DNA of 5,723 nt from Caldifarciminota bacterium UBA3079. Its GTDB lineage: Bacteria > Hydrothermota > Tepidihabitantia > Tepidihabitantales > Tepidihabitantaceae. The position numbers were made by a program, and so were the translations under genes. Below are positions 1 to 5,723 of this stretch, piece after piece; within the stretch, counting starts at the first letter, position 1, and each line of letters starts with the position of its first letter. The stretch is from assembly GCA_002366635.1 (NCBI GenBank), contig DFBN01000032.1, positions 11,164-16,886 of the forward strand, read 5' to 3'. The notes under the pieces were generated by a model. It had not been told where the DNA came from and did not search any database. It was given only the letters and a program-made list of their open reading frames with translations.

Positions 1-1199
1 TGCTGGAACTTGCGGGTAAGCCGCATGAGAAGCTGAAGCATATTATTCTTGTTGCCGGCACAAAAGGTAAAGGCTCGGTTTGCTATATGCTGGAGGCGGC
101 TTTGCGCGGGTGTGGAATGCGGACTGGAATGTTTCTCTCGCCCCATGTTTCAATGGTCAGAGAACGGATTCAGATTGATGGCCGGCCCGTTTCCAAACGG
201 CGGTTTTCGTATCTGGTAGAACAGTATGTTCCGCTTGTGAAAAAGCAGCCGGTAAGCTATTTTGAATTATGTGCGGCCATGGCATTTGAGACTTTTGCCC
301 GGGCAGAGGTTGATTATGCGGTAGTTGAGGTCGGGCTTGGAGGCCGGCTTGATGCGACCAATCTTGCAGAACCGGATGTTTCTGTTATTACCAGGATTGG
401 ATTTGACCATCTAAGGGTGCTGGGTGGGTCGATAGGCAAAATCGCCCGGGAAAAGGCCGGAATAATGCGCTACGGCAAACCGGTAGTGATAGGAAAACAG
501 GCTGCGGTTGCTGGCTGGGAGCTTGAGCACGAAGTGCACAAAAAGGGTGCAGTGTTAATTACTGCGGCAAAACAGGTACGGGTCTGGGATATTCGGACTT
601 CAGACACAAAAGTCAGATTCTCGGCATTCGGAGAACTCGGGGCCGCGCGGTTCAGTTTGCCGCTTCTGGGCCGGCACCAGGTAGAGAATTGCCGAACCGT
701 GCTGGCTGTGCTCGGGCTCTTGGGCCGGGCCGACCGGCACATCAGGCTTGGTGCTGTTGAACACGGACTGCGGGATATAGTAATTCCAGCACGATGCCAG
801 ATTGTCAAGCAGAATCCATTTATTATTGTTGACTCCTGCCACAATCCGGATTCGGGACAGGCTTTGGCAGATGTGATAAGAGAATATCTCAGGGAACAGG
901 TAGTGCTTGTTTATGGTTCACTTCGGAGCAAACTGATTAGTCAGACGGTCAAGCCATTGGCACTATGGGTTGAAAAGGCGGTCCTGGTTCGGCCTGATTC
1001 ACCAAGGGCCGCAGAACTGGGCCGGCTCAGGCATATCTTCGGCCGACTTGGAATTCCATACCAGAGTGCTGACAATATAAAATCTGCGCTTGCGCAAGCG
1101 CGTGCGCTTACAGGGAACAAAAAACCTCTCGTTGTCGCCGGTTCCTTCTATCTTGCCGGCGAAGCCTTACAGTGCCTCGGCCTAGCAACCGGTAACTAG
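1..1199 (+). CDS. folC: Folylpolyglutamate synthase / dihydrofolate synthase (5' end missing)
   Basis: FolC uses ATP to add glutamate to dihydropteroate and/or reduced folates in the cytoplasm. The frame is open from position 3 to a TAG at 1197-1199, giving 398 visible residues. The first Met in the window (87) lies after the ATP-binding loop, so the true start is upstream; roughly 30-50 residues are missing. Visible residues: P-loop GTKGKGS at 19-25, SPH..MVRERI at 46-56, VVEVGLGGRLDATN at 107-120, ITRIGFDH at 129-136, AREKAGI at 148-154 (its Lys is carbamylated in characterised homologues), LLGRHQVEN at 221-229, and DSCHNPDS at 277-284 in the C-terminal Mur-ligase-like domain. The end, VAGSFYLAGEA, is typical of the family. 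The loop reads GTKGKGS where most bacterial enzymes have GTNGKGS. The sequence alone cannot tell whether the enzyme is bifunctional. Identity is very secure. A perfect 16-bp palindrome lies inside the gene at 1086-1101. Confidence 0.96.
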   Translation, partial: LELAGKPHEKLKHIILVAGTKGKGSVCYMLEAALRGCGMRTGMFLSPHVSMVRERIQIDGRPVSKRRFSYLVEQYVPLVKKQPVSYFELCAAMAFETFARAEVDYAVVEVGLGGRLDATNLAEPDVSVITRIGFDHLRVLGGSIGKIAREKAGIMRYGKPVVIGKQAAVAGWELEHEVHKKGAVLITAAKQVRVWDIRTSDTKVRFSAFGELGAARFSLPLLGRHQVENCRTVLAVLGLLGRADRHIRLGAVEHGLRDIVIPARCQIVKQNPFIIVDSCHNPDSGQALADVIREYLREQVVLVYGSLRSKLISQTVKPLALWVEKAVLVRPDSPRAAELGRLRHIFGRLGIPYQSADNIKSALAQARALTGNKKPLVVAGSFYLAGEALQCLGLATGN

Positions 1200-1443
1200 T
1201 TTTACAGGCATTGAGTCATTTGGATTTCGCCATTTCGTCCTTCCGTTCACTTGTGACTTACTTGCCAGATACTCGCTGGACTATCAGCACGGATGTCTAC
1301 GTTCTCAACGACTGCTTGCCGAGGAACCAGAAGTCCTTGGGAGACGGCCTATTTTGAGGTAACCCGCTGGTAGCAGGGATTTATTGAAGGGTCTAAGGAA
1401 GGACGAGAGTCAGATTCGTCAGTGCTGAGTGGTCAGCCCGAGC
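1200..1443. other. Intergenic gap between convergent folC and rarA
   Basis: I see no convincing gene on either strand. The longest ATG-started frame is about 23 codons, starting in the ATG at about 1292, with no ribosome binding site and no recognisable content. The interval holds a 10-bp inverted repeat with small hairpins between its arms, described separately, and leads into a + strand terminator. It is probably the 3' untranslated region of folC. A separate small RNA is possible, but I found no good promoter for one. Confidence 0.6.
1235..1406. repeat. 10-bp inverted repeat enclosing small hairpins
   Basis: TCGTCCTTCC at 1235-1244 is perfectly complementary to GGAAGGACGA at 1397-1406, with 152 nt between. 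Inside are three short potential stems: CCAG/CTGG at 1265-1268 and 1276-1279; CCGAGG/CCTTGG at 1319-1324 and 1335-1340 with one G-U pair; and CCCGCT paired with AGC-A-GGG at 1363-1378, with a bulged A and a 3-nt loop. This could be a structured 3' UTR, a small RNA or the relic of a small mobile element. Short stems also arise by chance. No known RNA family signature was recognised. Confidence 0.35.
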
Positions 1444-1464
1444 CTAGGGCTGGTTTTTCTTTTT
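1434..1464 (+). terminator. Rho-independent terminator for folC
   Basis: CAGCCC (1434-1439) pairs with GGGCTG (1447-1452) around a 7-nt loop, and a T1433-G1453 wobble can extend the stem. It is followed by five T, one C and five T (1454-1464). The U-tract lies on the + strand only, so it ends rightward transcription from folC, about 235 nt beyond the folC stop. The stop codon of the convergent rarA lies in the loop, and the T-tract is the complement of rarA's terminal lysine codons. Confidence 0.7.
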
Positions 1465-2748
1465 GTCTTTCAGGCGCTTGCGGAGCTCGGCTTCGAAGCC
1501 GCGGTTGGTCGGGATGTAATATTTGCGGCCTTTGAGTCCGGGCGGGAAATGTTCCTGGTCAACTTGGGCATCGGGGAAATCGTGGGCGTATTTGTAGCCT
1601 TTGCCATAGTCTAGTTCTTTCATAAGCCGGGTTGGAGCATTGCGTAAATGGAGCGGAACCGGTTGGGTTTCGGTTTCGAGTGCATCTTTTTTGGCTGATT
1701 CATATGCCTTGTAGGTCGCATTGGACTTCTGGGTTAAGGCGAGGTAGATGACCGCTTGGGCCAAGGCAGTGTTTCCTTCAGGCATACCGATGAATTCTAC
1801 CGCTTGTTTGGCTGCATTGGCGACAACCAGGGCATTGGGGTTGGCCATGCCGATGTCTTCGGATGCGAAGCGGATGAGTCGGCGCGCGACATAAAGCGGG
1901 TCTTCACCGGCTTCAAGCATCCGGGCAAGCCAGTAAAGCGCGGCATCCGGGTCAGAATCGCGTAAGGATTTGTGGAGGGCTGAAATCAGGTTGTAGTGCT
2001 GTTCTCCAGATTTGTCATAAAGCAGGAACTTGCGCTGGACAACTTCTCTGGCAAGTTCCAGGTTGACCGAGCGGGTACCGTCTTTATCAGGTCCGGCCGC
2101 GGTGACCGCGAGTTCGAGCGCGGTGAGTGCGGCCCGGGCATCGCCTTGGGACAACAGGGCAAAGTAGTCGAGCGCATCATCCTCAACTTTTGACTTGAAT
2201 GGTGCTAAGCCTTTTACCGATTTCAAAGCGCGTTTCATCAGGGTTTTGAGGTTTTCCGGGCTCAACTGTTTCAAGGTATAGACCCTGGTGCGGGAAAGGA
2301 GCGGGGCGATGAGTTCAAAGGAGGGGTTTTCAGTTGTAGCACCGATAAGCACAATCCTGCCGGATTCGACATGGGGCAGAAATGCATCCTGCTGGGCTTT
2401 GTTGAACCGGTGGATTTCGTCCACAAATAGGATGGTCTGACGATTGTGCATTGTGCGTTCGTATTCGGCCCGTTTGACTACTTCACGGACATCTTTGACC
2501 CCGGCGCTGACTGCTGAGAATTGAATGAATCTGGCTTTGGTATAAGTAGCAATAACAAGTGCCAGCGTGGTTTTGCCTGAGCCGGGCGGACCCCAGAAAA
2601 TCATCGAGTGGAGCTCCCCGCGTTCAATCATTCTACGCAGGGGTTTGTCTTTAGCCAAAAGGTGGTCCTGACCCAGGATTTCATTCAGGGTTTGGGGTCT
2701 AATTCTCTCGGCAAGTGGGACATTCCGAGAAGCTTCTTTATGTACCAC
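1444..2748 (-). CDS. rarA: Replication-associated recombination protein A (AAA+ ATPase)
   Basis: RarA (MgsA; eukaryotic homologue WRNIP1) is a clamp-loader-like AAA+ ATPase that acts with single-strand binding protein at stalled or gapped replication forks. Counting from the GTG at 2748 (434 residues): [11 protein letters not shown] at 11-21, Walker [10 protein letters not shown] at 53-61, Walker B ILFVDEIH at 106-113, sensor 1 GATTENPSF at 136-144, arginine-finger region LLSRTRVY at 150-157, and sensor 2 [11 protein letters not shown] at 202-212. The family-specific C-terminal oligomerisation domain includes [20 protein letters not shown], and the end has the usual YKYAHDF and GRKYYIPT motifs. 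Length is normal. The frame is open up to a TTG at 2766 (440 residues), but a good -10 box at 2755-2760 would place that codon before the transcript start. GTG 2748 coincides with the predicted +1, and TTG 2751 is another candidate. None has a Shine-Dalgarno. The gene is convergent with folC and divergent from secA, so it is probably monocistronic. Confidence 0.95.
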   Translation of the reverse strand: MVHKEASRNVPLAERIRPQTLNEILGQDHLLAKDKPLRRMIERGELHSMIFWGPPGSGKTTLALVIATYTKARFIQFSAVSAGVKDVREVVKRAEYERTMHNRQTILFVDEIHRFNKAQQDAFLPHVESGRIVLIGATTENPSFELIAPLLSRTRVYTLKQLSPENLKTLMKRALKSVKGLAPFKSKVEDDALDYFALLSQGDARAALTALELAVTAAGPDKDGTRSVNLELAREVVQRKFLLYDKSGEQHYNLISALHKSLRDSDPDAALYWLARMLEAGEDPLYVARRLIRFASEDIGMANPNALVVANAAKQAVEFIGMPEGNTALAQAVIYLALTQKSNATYKAYESAKKDALETETQPVPLHLRNAPTRLMKELDYGKGYKYAHDFPDAQVDQEHFPPGLKGRKYYIPTNRGFEAELRKRLKDKKKNQP

Positions 2749-2754
2749 CAACTG

Positions 2755-2781
2755 ATTATAAAGCAAGGTTCAGTAAGTCAA
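2755..2781 (-). promoter_or_regulatory. Sigma70-like promoter for rarA
   Basis: On the minus strand, -35 TTGACT (2776-2781) and a perfect -10 TATAAT (2755-2760) are separated by 15 nt, slightly short of the optimum. The +1 expected seven bases past the -10 is 2748, the G of the GTG start candidate for rarA. If used, the rarA mRNA would be leaderless and the longer TTG 2766 start would be impossible from this promoter. Confidence 0.6.
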
Positions 2782-2784
2782 GCC

Positions 2785-2820
2785 AAACCAAAACAGAGAC
2801 CCGGGGTATTCCCGGGTCTC
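2785..2820 (-). terminator. Perfect 10-bp hairpin, probable terminator on the minus strand
   Basis: GAGACCCGGG (2796-2805) and CCCGGGTCTC (2811-2820) form an uninterrupted 10-bp stem with a 5-nt loop. Read on the minus strand, the stem is followed by TGTTTTGGTTT, an imperfect U-rich tract. On the + strand the following bases (TTAAAGATTT) are a poorer match. The hairpin lies between divergent genes, where neither rarA nor secA needs a terminator. It therefore suggests a separate minus-strand transcript ending here, or an insulator in front of rarA. Confidence 0.55.
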
Positions 2821-2839
2821 TTAAAGATTTAACCGCCTC

Positions 2840-2965
2840 TCACAGATATTCAGAACGCTCGCCGGGCACGATTTTCAGACCGACTTGAATTGCGGGTCTG
2901 ACAGCATAGCCTGTTTGACCATTCATCTCACTTGTCACGGGTTCCCGATAACCAAATCCCAGCAT
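2840..2965 (-). CDS. Possible 41-residue small protein, unknown function
   Basis: The frame starts at ATG 2965 (MLGFGYREPVT...) and ends at TGA 2840-2842 with ...PGERSEYL, 41 residues. It shows no signal peptide, membrane segment, cysteine pair or family I recognise. The frame is open back to a stop at 2999-3001, and an internal ATG at 2926 would give 28 residues. The case for it is its setting. A sigma70-like promoter (2974-3002) ends just before the ATG, and a perfect hairpin follows 20 nt after the stop. No Shine-Dalgarno precedes the ATG, matching the apparent leaderless starts of rarA and secA. Against it, a run of this length in this spacer can occur by chance. It could also be the remnant of a larger protein's C-terminus; the alternation of hydrophobic and polar residues is loosely like the last strands of a beta-barrel. 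The transcript might equally be a small RNA. Confidence 0.3.
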   Translation of the reverse strand: MLGFGYREPVTSEMNGQTGYAVRPAIQVGLKIVPGERSEYL

Positions 2966-2973
2966 AACCCATA

Positions 2974-3002
2974 ATGATACCGAAATAACAGGTTCTGGTC
3001 AA
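2974..3002 (-). promoter_or_regulatory. Sigma70-like promoter facing rarA, for the small ORF
   Basis: On the minus strand, -35 TTGACC (2997-3002) and -10 TATCAT (2974-2979) each match consensus at five of six positions and have an ideal 17-nt spacer. The predicted +1 is at about 2967, two bases before the ATG at 2965. It is back to back with the secA promoter; 15 nt separate the two -35 boxes. Confidence 0.45.
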
Positions 3003-3022
3003 GTGGTATTGGGCTGCTTGAC
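2998..3022. repeat. Inverted repeat GTCAAG/CTTGAC between divergent promoters
   Basis: GTCAAG (2998-3003) and CTTGAC (3017-3022) are perfect inverted 6-mers separated by 13 nt. Both are parts of the opposing -35 boxes, so the symmetry may simply reflect two promoters pointing away from each other. It could also be bound by a dimeric regulator acting on both. Confidence 0.3.
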
Positions 3023-3045
3023 AGGACGGCTATAAGTGGTAAAAT
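3018..3045 (+). promoter_or_regulatory. Sigma70-like promoter for secA
   Basis: A perfect -35 TTGACA (3018-3023) and -10 TAAAAT (3040-3045, five of six) are separated by 16 nt. The predicted +1 is about 3052, only 3 nt before the secA ATG at 3055, leaving almost no leader. There is no Shine-Dalgarno in the short stretch before the ATG, so secA appears to be translated from a leaderless or nearly leaderless mRNA. There is no room downstream of this promoter for a SecM-like leader gene. Confidence 0.6.
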
Positions 3046-3054
3046 TTCATCGGG

Positions 3055-5723
3055 ATGTTTGAAAAGCTCATTGGCCGGATATTCGGGACCAAGAATGACC
3101 GTGAACTGAAGCGGCTTTGGTTCCAGGTCGAGGATATAAACGCCGTATTTGAGAAACTTAAAGGGATTACCCCGGAAGATTTGCCTAAGAAAACCGAATC
3201 GTTTATCGCCAGGATTCGAGATGGCGAGCCGGTGGACGACCTGATGCCCGAGGCATTTGCGCTCGTAAAATGGGCGTGCAAGTTTCTTTTGGGCAAGAAG
3301 TGGCCGGTAGCGGATACGATGCAGGAGTGGAAGATGGTGCCGTTTGATGTCCAGCTCATCGGCGGTATCGTGCTGCACGAAGGAAAGATTGCGGAGATGC
3401 GCACTGGCGAAGGCAAGACCCTGGCGGCAACAATGCCCATGTATCTTCATGCGCTTGAGAAGAAAGGCGCCCATCTTGTGACGGTGAATGATTATCTTGC
3501 CCGTCGCGACAGCGAGTGGATGGGCCCGGTTTACAAATCTCTCGGTCTCACGGTTGGTGTGATACAGACCGGTATGGACCCGGAGGAACGGAAACCATTG
3601 TACCAGGCGGATATTACTTATGGCACCAATAATGAGTTCGGTTTCGATTATCTACGGGACAATATGGTGGTGCGGTTTGAGGATAAGGTACAGCGCGGCC
3701 ACCGTTACGCGATTGTTGATGAGGTTGACTCGATTTTGATTGATGAGGCCCGAACCCCTTTGATAATCTCCGGGCCGGTTGAAGCAACGGATAAAGGTTT
3801 TGACCGGCTTACACCACCAGTGCGGCGGCTGTTCTCAAAGCAGATGGTGCTGGTGAACCGAATTGTGGAAGCGGGAGAGAAACTTCTGGCCGAGGGTAAC
3901 AAGGCTGATGCTGCGGTAAAGTTTCTCCAGGCCCGGCGTGGGGCCCCGAAGAATAAGCGGCTGATGAAAGTGGAGCGGCAGGAAGGGATTAAGAAGACGA
4001 TTGAACGGACCGAACTCAGTTTTATCCGTGATAAGCGGTTCCATGACATCGATGACGAACTCTATTTCGTGATTGACGAACAGAACCATTCGATTGGACT
4101 GACCGATAAAGGAAGGCAAGCCCTGGCACCCAATGACCCGGATGCATTTGTTGCGACCGACCTGAGCGTGCAACTGGGCCAGATAGACCACGACGATAAC
4201 TTAACACCCAAGGAAAAGGTGTATGCGAAGGAGAAGGCTTATCAGCGGTATGCGCAGAAGAGCGAGATGCTGGGCAACACGCAGGCTTTGCTCAAGGCGT
4301 TTTCCCTTTTTGAGAAAGATGTTGATTATGTGATTCAGGACGGCAAGGTGATTATCGTTGATGAGTTCACCGGCCGGTTGATGCCTGGCCGCAGGTTTTC
4401 AGACGGTCTGCACGGGGCGCTTGAGGCCAAGGAGAAGGTGAAGGTTCAGGGAGAAACCCAGACATTTGCTACGATTACGCTGCAGAACTACTTCAGGATG
4501 TATGACCGGCTTTCGGGAATGACCGGCACTGCGATGACCAGTGCGGCCGAGTTTCATCATACTTATAAGCTGGATGTGATAGCAATCCCGACGAATGAGT
4601 CAGTGCGGCGAATTGACTATCCGGATGTCATTTACAAGACGCGCAAGGCAAAGTACAATGCGGCGCTGAATGAGATTGAAAAATGGCACAAGCAGGGACG
4701 GCCGATTCTTGTCGGCACAACTTCGGTTGAGGTTTCAGAAGTGCTTTCGAGGATGCTGCGCAGGCGTAAGATAAATCACCAGGTGCTCAATGCCAAGCAT
4801 CACCAGCAAGAGGCCGAAGTCGTCTCCAAGGCGGGCCAGCCAGGTGCAGTAACGATAGCTACCAATATGGCAGGCCGAGGTACCGATATCAAGCTCGGCC
4901 CTGGTGTTGTGAAAGGGGAAGGTTGCTATCTTATAAAGCCTAGCGGTCGTAGTTGTAAATACTGGGAAGAGAAACCGGGCAGGTGCAATGGAGAGGTTCC
5001 GTGCGGGGTTTATATCATCGGGACCGAGCGGCATGAGGCGCGGCGGATTGACAACCAGTTGCGGGGTCGGAGTGGCCGGCAGGGCGACCCGGGTTCTTCG
5101 AGGTTTTTCCTTTCCCTTGAGGACGACCTGATGAGGCTTTTCGGGTCGGAGAGGGTTGCAGCAATTATGGCCCGGTTCGGCGCCGATGAGGATGAACCGA
5201 TGGAGCATAGCCTTGTAACCAGGGCGATAGCCAATGCCCAGAAACGGGTCGAGTCACGAAACGCTGAAATCCGCCGTCACCTCCTTGAGTATGACGATGT
5301 GATGAACCGGCAGCGGGAGGTGGTGTATACCCTGCGGGACGCGATTATGAAGGGGCCGGACCTGCGACCGGTTTACGACGATATGGCGGCGAGTCTGCTG
5401 GACAACCTGGTTGCACGGGCAAGCAGTGTTTCCAAATACCCGGATGAGTGGGATTGGGGTGGAATCATCGGGGAATGCCAGATGGTTCTGCTAGCGGAAT
5501 TCCGCGTTCCGGACGAAGAACGAAAATTGATGAAACCAGAAAGATTGGCGCAGCTATTGACAGATATTGCCTCCAAACGCTATGATGAACGCCGGGAAGA
5601 GCTTGGGCCGGAGTTGTTTAATAACCTTTGTCGGTATGTTTTTCTGCGCACCATCGACAACAAGTGGCGTGAGCATCTTTACGCGCTTGATATGGTGCGT
5701 GAGGGAATCGGCCTGCGCGCGTA
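3055..5723 (+). CDS. secA: Protein translocase motor ATPase SecA (3' end missing)
   Basis: SecA drives preproteins through SecYEG at the inner membrane using ATP. The frame runs from ATG 3055 (MFEKLIGRIFGTKNDREL, a typical SecA start) to the right edge, 889 complete codons with no stop. Residues: DVQLIGG then Walker A MRTGEGKT at 115-122, VTVNDYLARRDSEWMGPVY, GTNNEFGFDYLRDN, DEVDSILIDEARTPLI from 222, VDEFTGRLMPGRRFSDG from 435, SGMTGTA at 487-493, GRPILVGTTSVEVSE at 548-562, TNMAGRGTD at 603-611, and GTERHEARRID to GRSGRQGDPG at 656-680. The helical scaffold follows (LLEYDDVMNRQREVVY), and the window ends in WREHLYALDMVREGIGLRA. The rest of the wing/scaffold and the C-terminal tail lie outside, perhaps 100-150 residues. 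Two oddities: a long insertion in the preprotein-binding domain (about 244-333), as in FCB-group SecA, and an insertion with four cysteines at 624, 634, 644 and 650 in the second nucleotide-binding domain. The start is supported by homology, not by a ribosome binding site. Confidence 0.97.
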   Translation, partial: MFEKLIGRIFGTKNDRELKRLWFQVEDINAVFEKLKGITPEDLPKKTESFIARIRDGEPVDDLMPEAFALVKWACKFLLGKKWPVADTMQEWKMVPFDVQLIGGIVLHEGKIAEMRTGEGKTLAATMPMYLHALEKKGAHLVTVNDYLARRDSEWMGPVYKSLGLTVGVIQTGMDPEERKPLYQADITYGTNNEFGFDYLRDNMVVRFEDKVQRGHRYAIVDEVDSILIDEARTPLIISGPVEATDKGFDRLTPPVRRLFSKQMVLVNRIVEAGEKLLAEGNKADAAVKFLQARRGAPKNKRLMKVERQEGIKKTIERTELSFIRDKRFHDIDDELYFVIDEQNHSIGLTDKGRQALAPNDPDAFVATDLSVQLGQIDHDDNLTPKEKVYAKEKAYQRYAQKSEMLGNTQALLKAFSLFEKDVDYVIQDGKVIIVDEFTGRLMPGRRFSDGLHGALEAKEKVKVQGETQTFATITLQNYFRMYDRLSGMTGTAMTSAAEFHHTYKLDVIAIPTNESVRRIDYPDVIYKTRKAKYNAALNEIEKWHKQGRPILVGTTSVEVSEVLSRMLRRRKINHQVLNAKHHQQEAEVVSKAGQPGAVTIATNMAGRGTDIKLGPGVVKGEGCYLIKPSGRSCKYWEEKPGRCNGEVPCGVYIIGTERHEARRIDNQLRGRSGRQGDPGSSRFFLSLEDDLMRLFGSERVAAIMARFGADEDEPMEHSLVTRAIANAQKRVESRNAEIRRHLLEYDDVMNRQREVVYTLRDAIMKGPDLRPVYDDMAASLLDNLVARASSVSKYPDEWDWGGIIGECQMVLLAEFRVPDEERKLMKPERLAQLLTDIASKRYDERREELGPELFNNLCRYVFLRTIDNKWREHLYALDMVREGIGLRA

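Noticed and set aside
470..844. Minus-strand open frame of 124 codons inside folC
   Set aside because: It lies wholly opposite strongly conserved FolC motifs and is low-complexity in Ser, Pro and Thr, as expected of an antisense shadow.
1292..1363. Short ATG-started frame (about 23 codons) in the folC-rarA gap
   Set aside because: It has no promoter, no ribosome binding site, unremarkable composition and no resemblance to known peptides.
1200..1443. Known structured RNA (RNase P, SRP RNA, tmRNA, 6S) in the gap
   Set aside because: None of the signature sequences of these RNAs that I can recall was found on either strand.
2840..2926. Possible fragment of a YwbE/DUF2196-type protein (MNGQ followed by RPxIxV)
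   Set aside because: The likeness rests on memory of a few spaced residues. The remainder of that family's conserved sequence is absent, and the frame stops after 28 residues.
2821..3054. SecM-like secretion monitor gene upstream of secA
   Set aside because: The secA promoter lies directly against the secA ATG, leaving no room for a co-transcribed + strand leader peptide, and no + strand ORF with an arrest motif was found.
2935..3474. Minus-strand open frame of 179 codons opposite the start of secA
   Set aside because: Most of it is antisense to the conserved N-terminal SecA coding region, and its translation resembles no family. It is a shadow of secA.
4735..5208. Minus-strand open frame of 157 codons inside secA
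   Set aside because: It is antisense to the SecA second ATPase domain, including the RQGDPG motif, and has no recognisable product or promoter.

Overview
This window is bacterial chromosome, somewhat above half G+C by eye, carrying three housekeeping genes: the 3' part of folC (+), a complete rarA (-) and the 5' part of secA (+). No tRNA, rRNA, CRISPR array, transposase or phage gene was seen. The best taxonomic clue is SecA. It has an extra segment before the first ATPase motifs (an EWKMVPFDVQLIGG-type sequence), the GPVY wording after the DYLARRD motif, and a long insertion in the preprotein-binding region. From memory these resemble SecA of the Bacteroidetes/Chlorobi (FCB) group and affiliated candidate phyla such as WOR-3. 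The placement is an inference and is weak below that level.

Layout. Positions 1-1199 hold folC (folylpolyglutamate/dihydrofolate synthase), lacking its N-terminus. Positions 1200-1443 are a gap with no convincing gene. The gap contains a 10-bp inverted repeat enclosing several small hairpins and ends in a rho-independent terminator for folC. That terminator reaches into the 3' end of the convergent rarA gene. Positions 1444-2748 (or 2766) hold rarA, a AAA+ clamp-loader-like ATPase acting at stalled replication forks. Positions 2749-3054 are the spacer between rarA and the divergent secA. From position 3055 to the right edge runs secA, the Sec translocase motor ATPase, with 889 codons visible. 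It is open to the edge with no stop.

The rarA-secA spacer is the most interesting part. It contains three sigma70-like promoters, one for rarA, one for secA and one for a possible 41-codon ORF on the minus strand. In each, the predicted transcription start falls 0-3 nt from the start codon, and no Shine-Dalgarno sequence is present. This suggests leaderless or nearly leaderless mRNAs. The small ORF is followed 20 nt later by a perfect 10-bp hairpin, so promoter, ORF and terminator form a possible compact transcription unit that no known family explains.

The three main genes belong to unrelated processes (folate metabolism, replication-fork maintenance, protein export). Their orientations (convergent, then divergent) show they are separate transcription units. 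I do not see a new multi-gene system here. The points worth follow-up are the leaderless-promoter pattern, the small transcription unit and a four-cysteine insertion in SecA.
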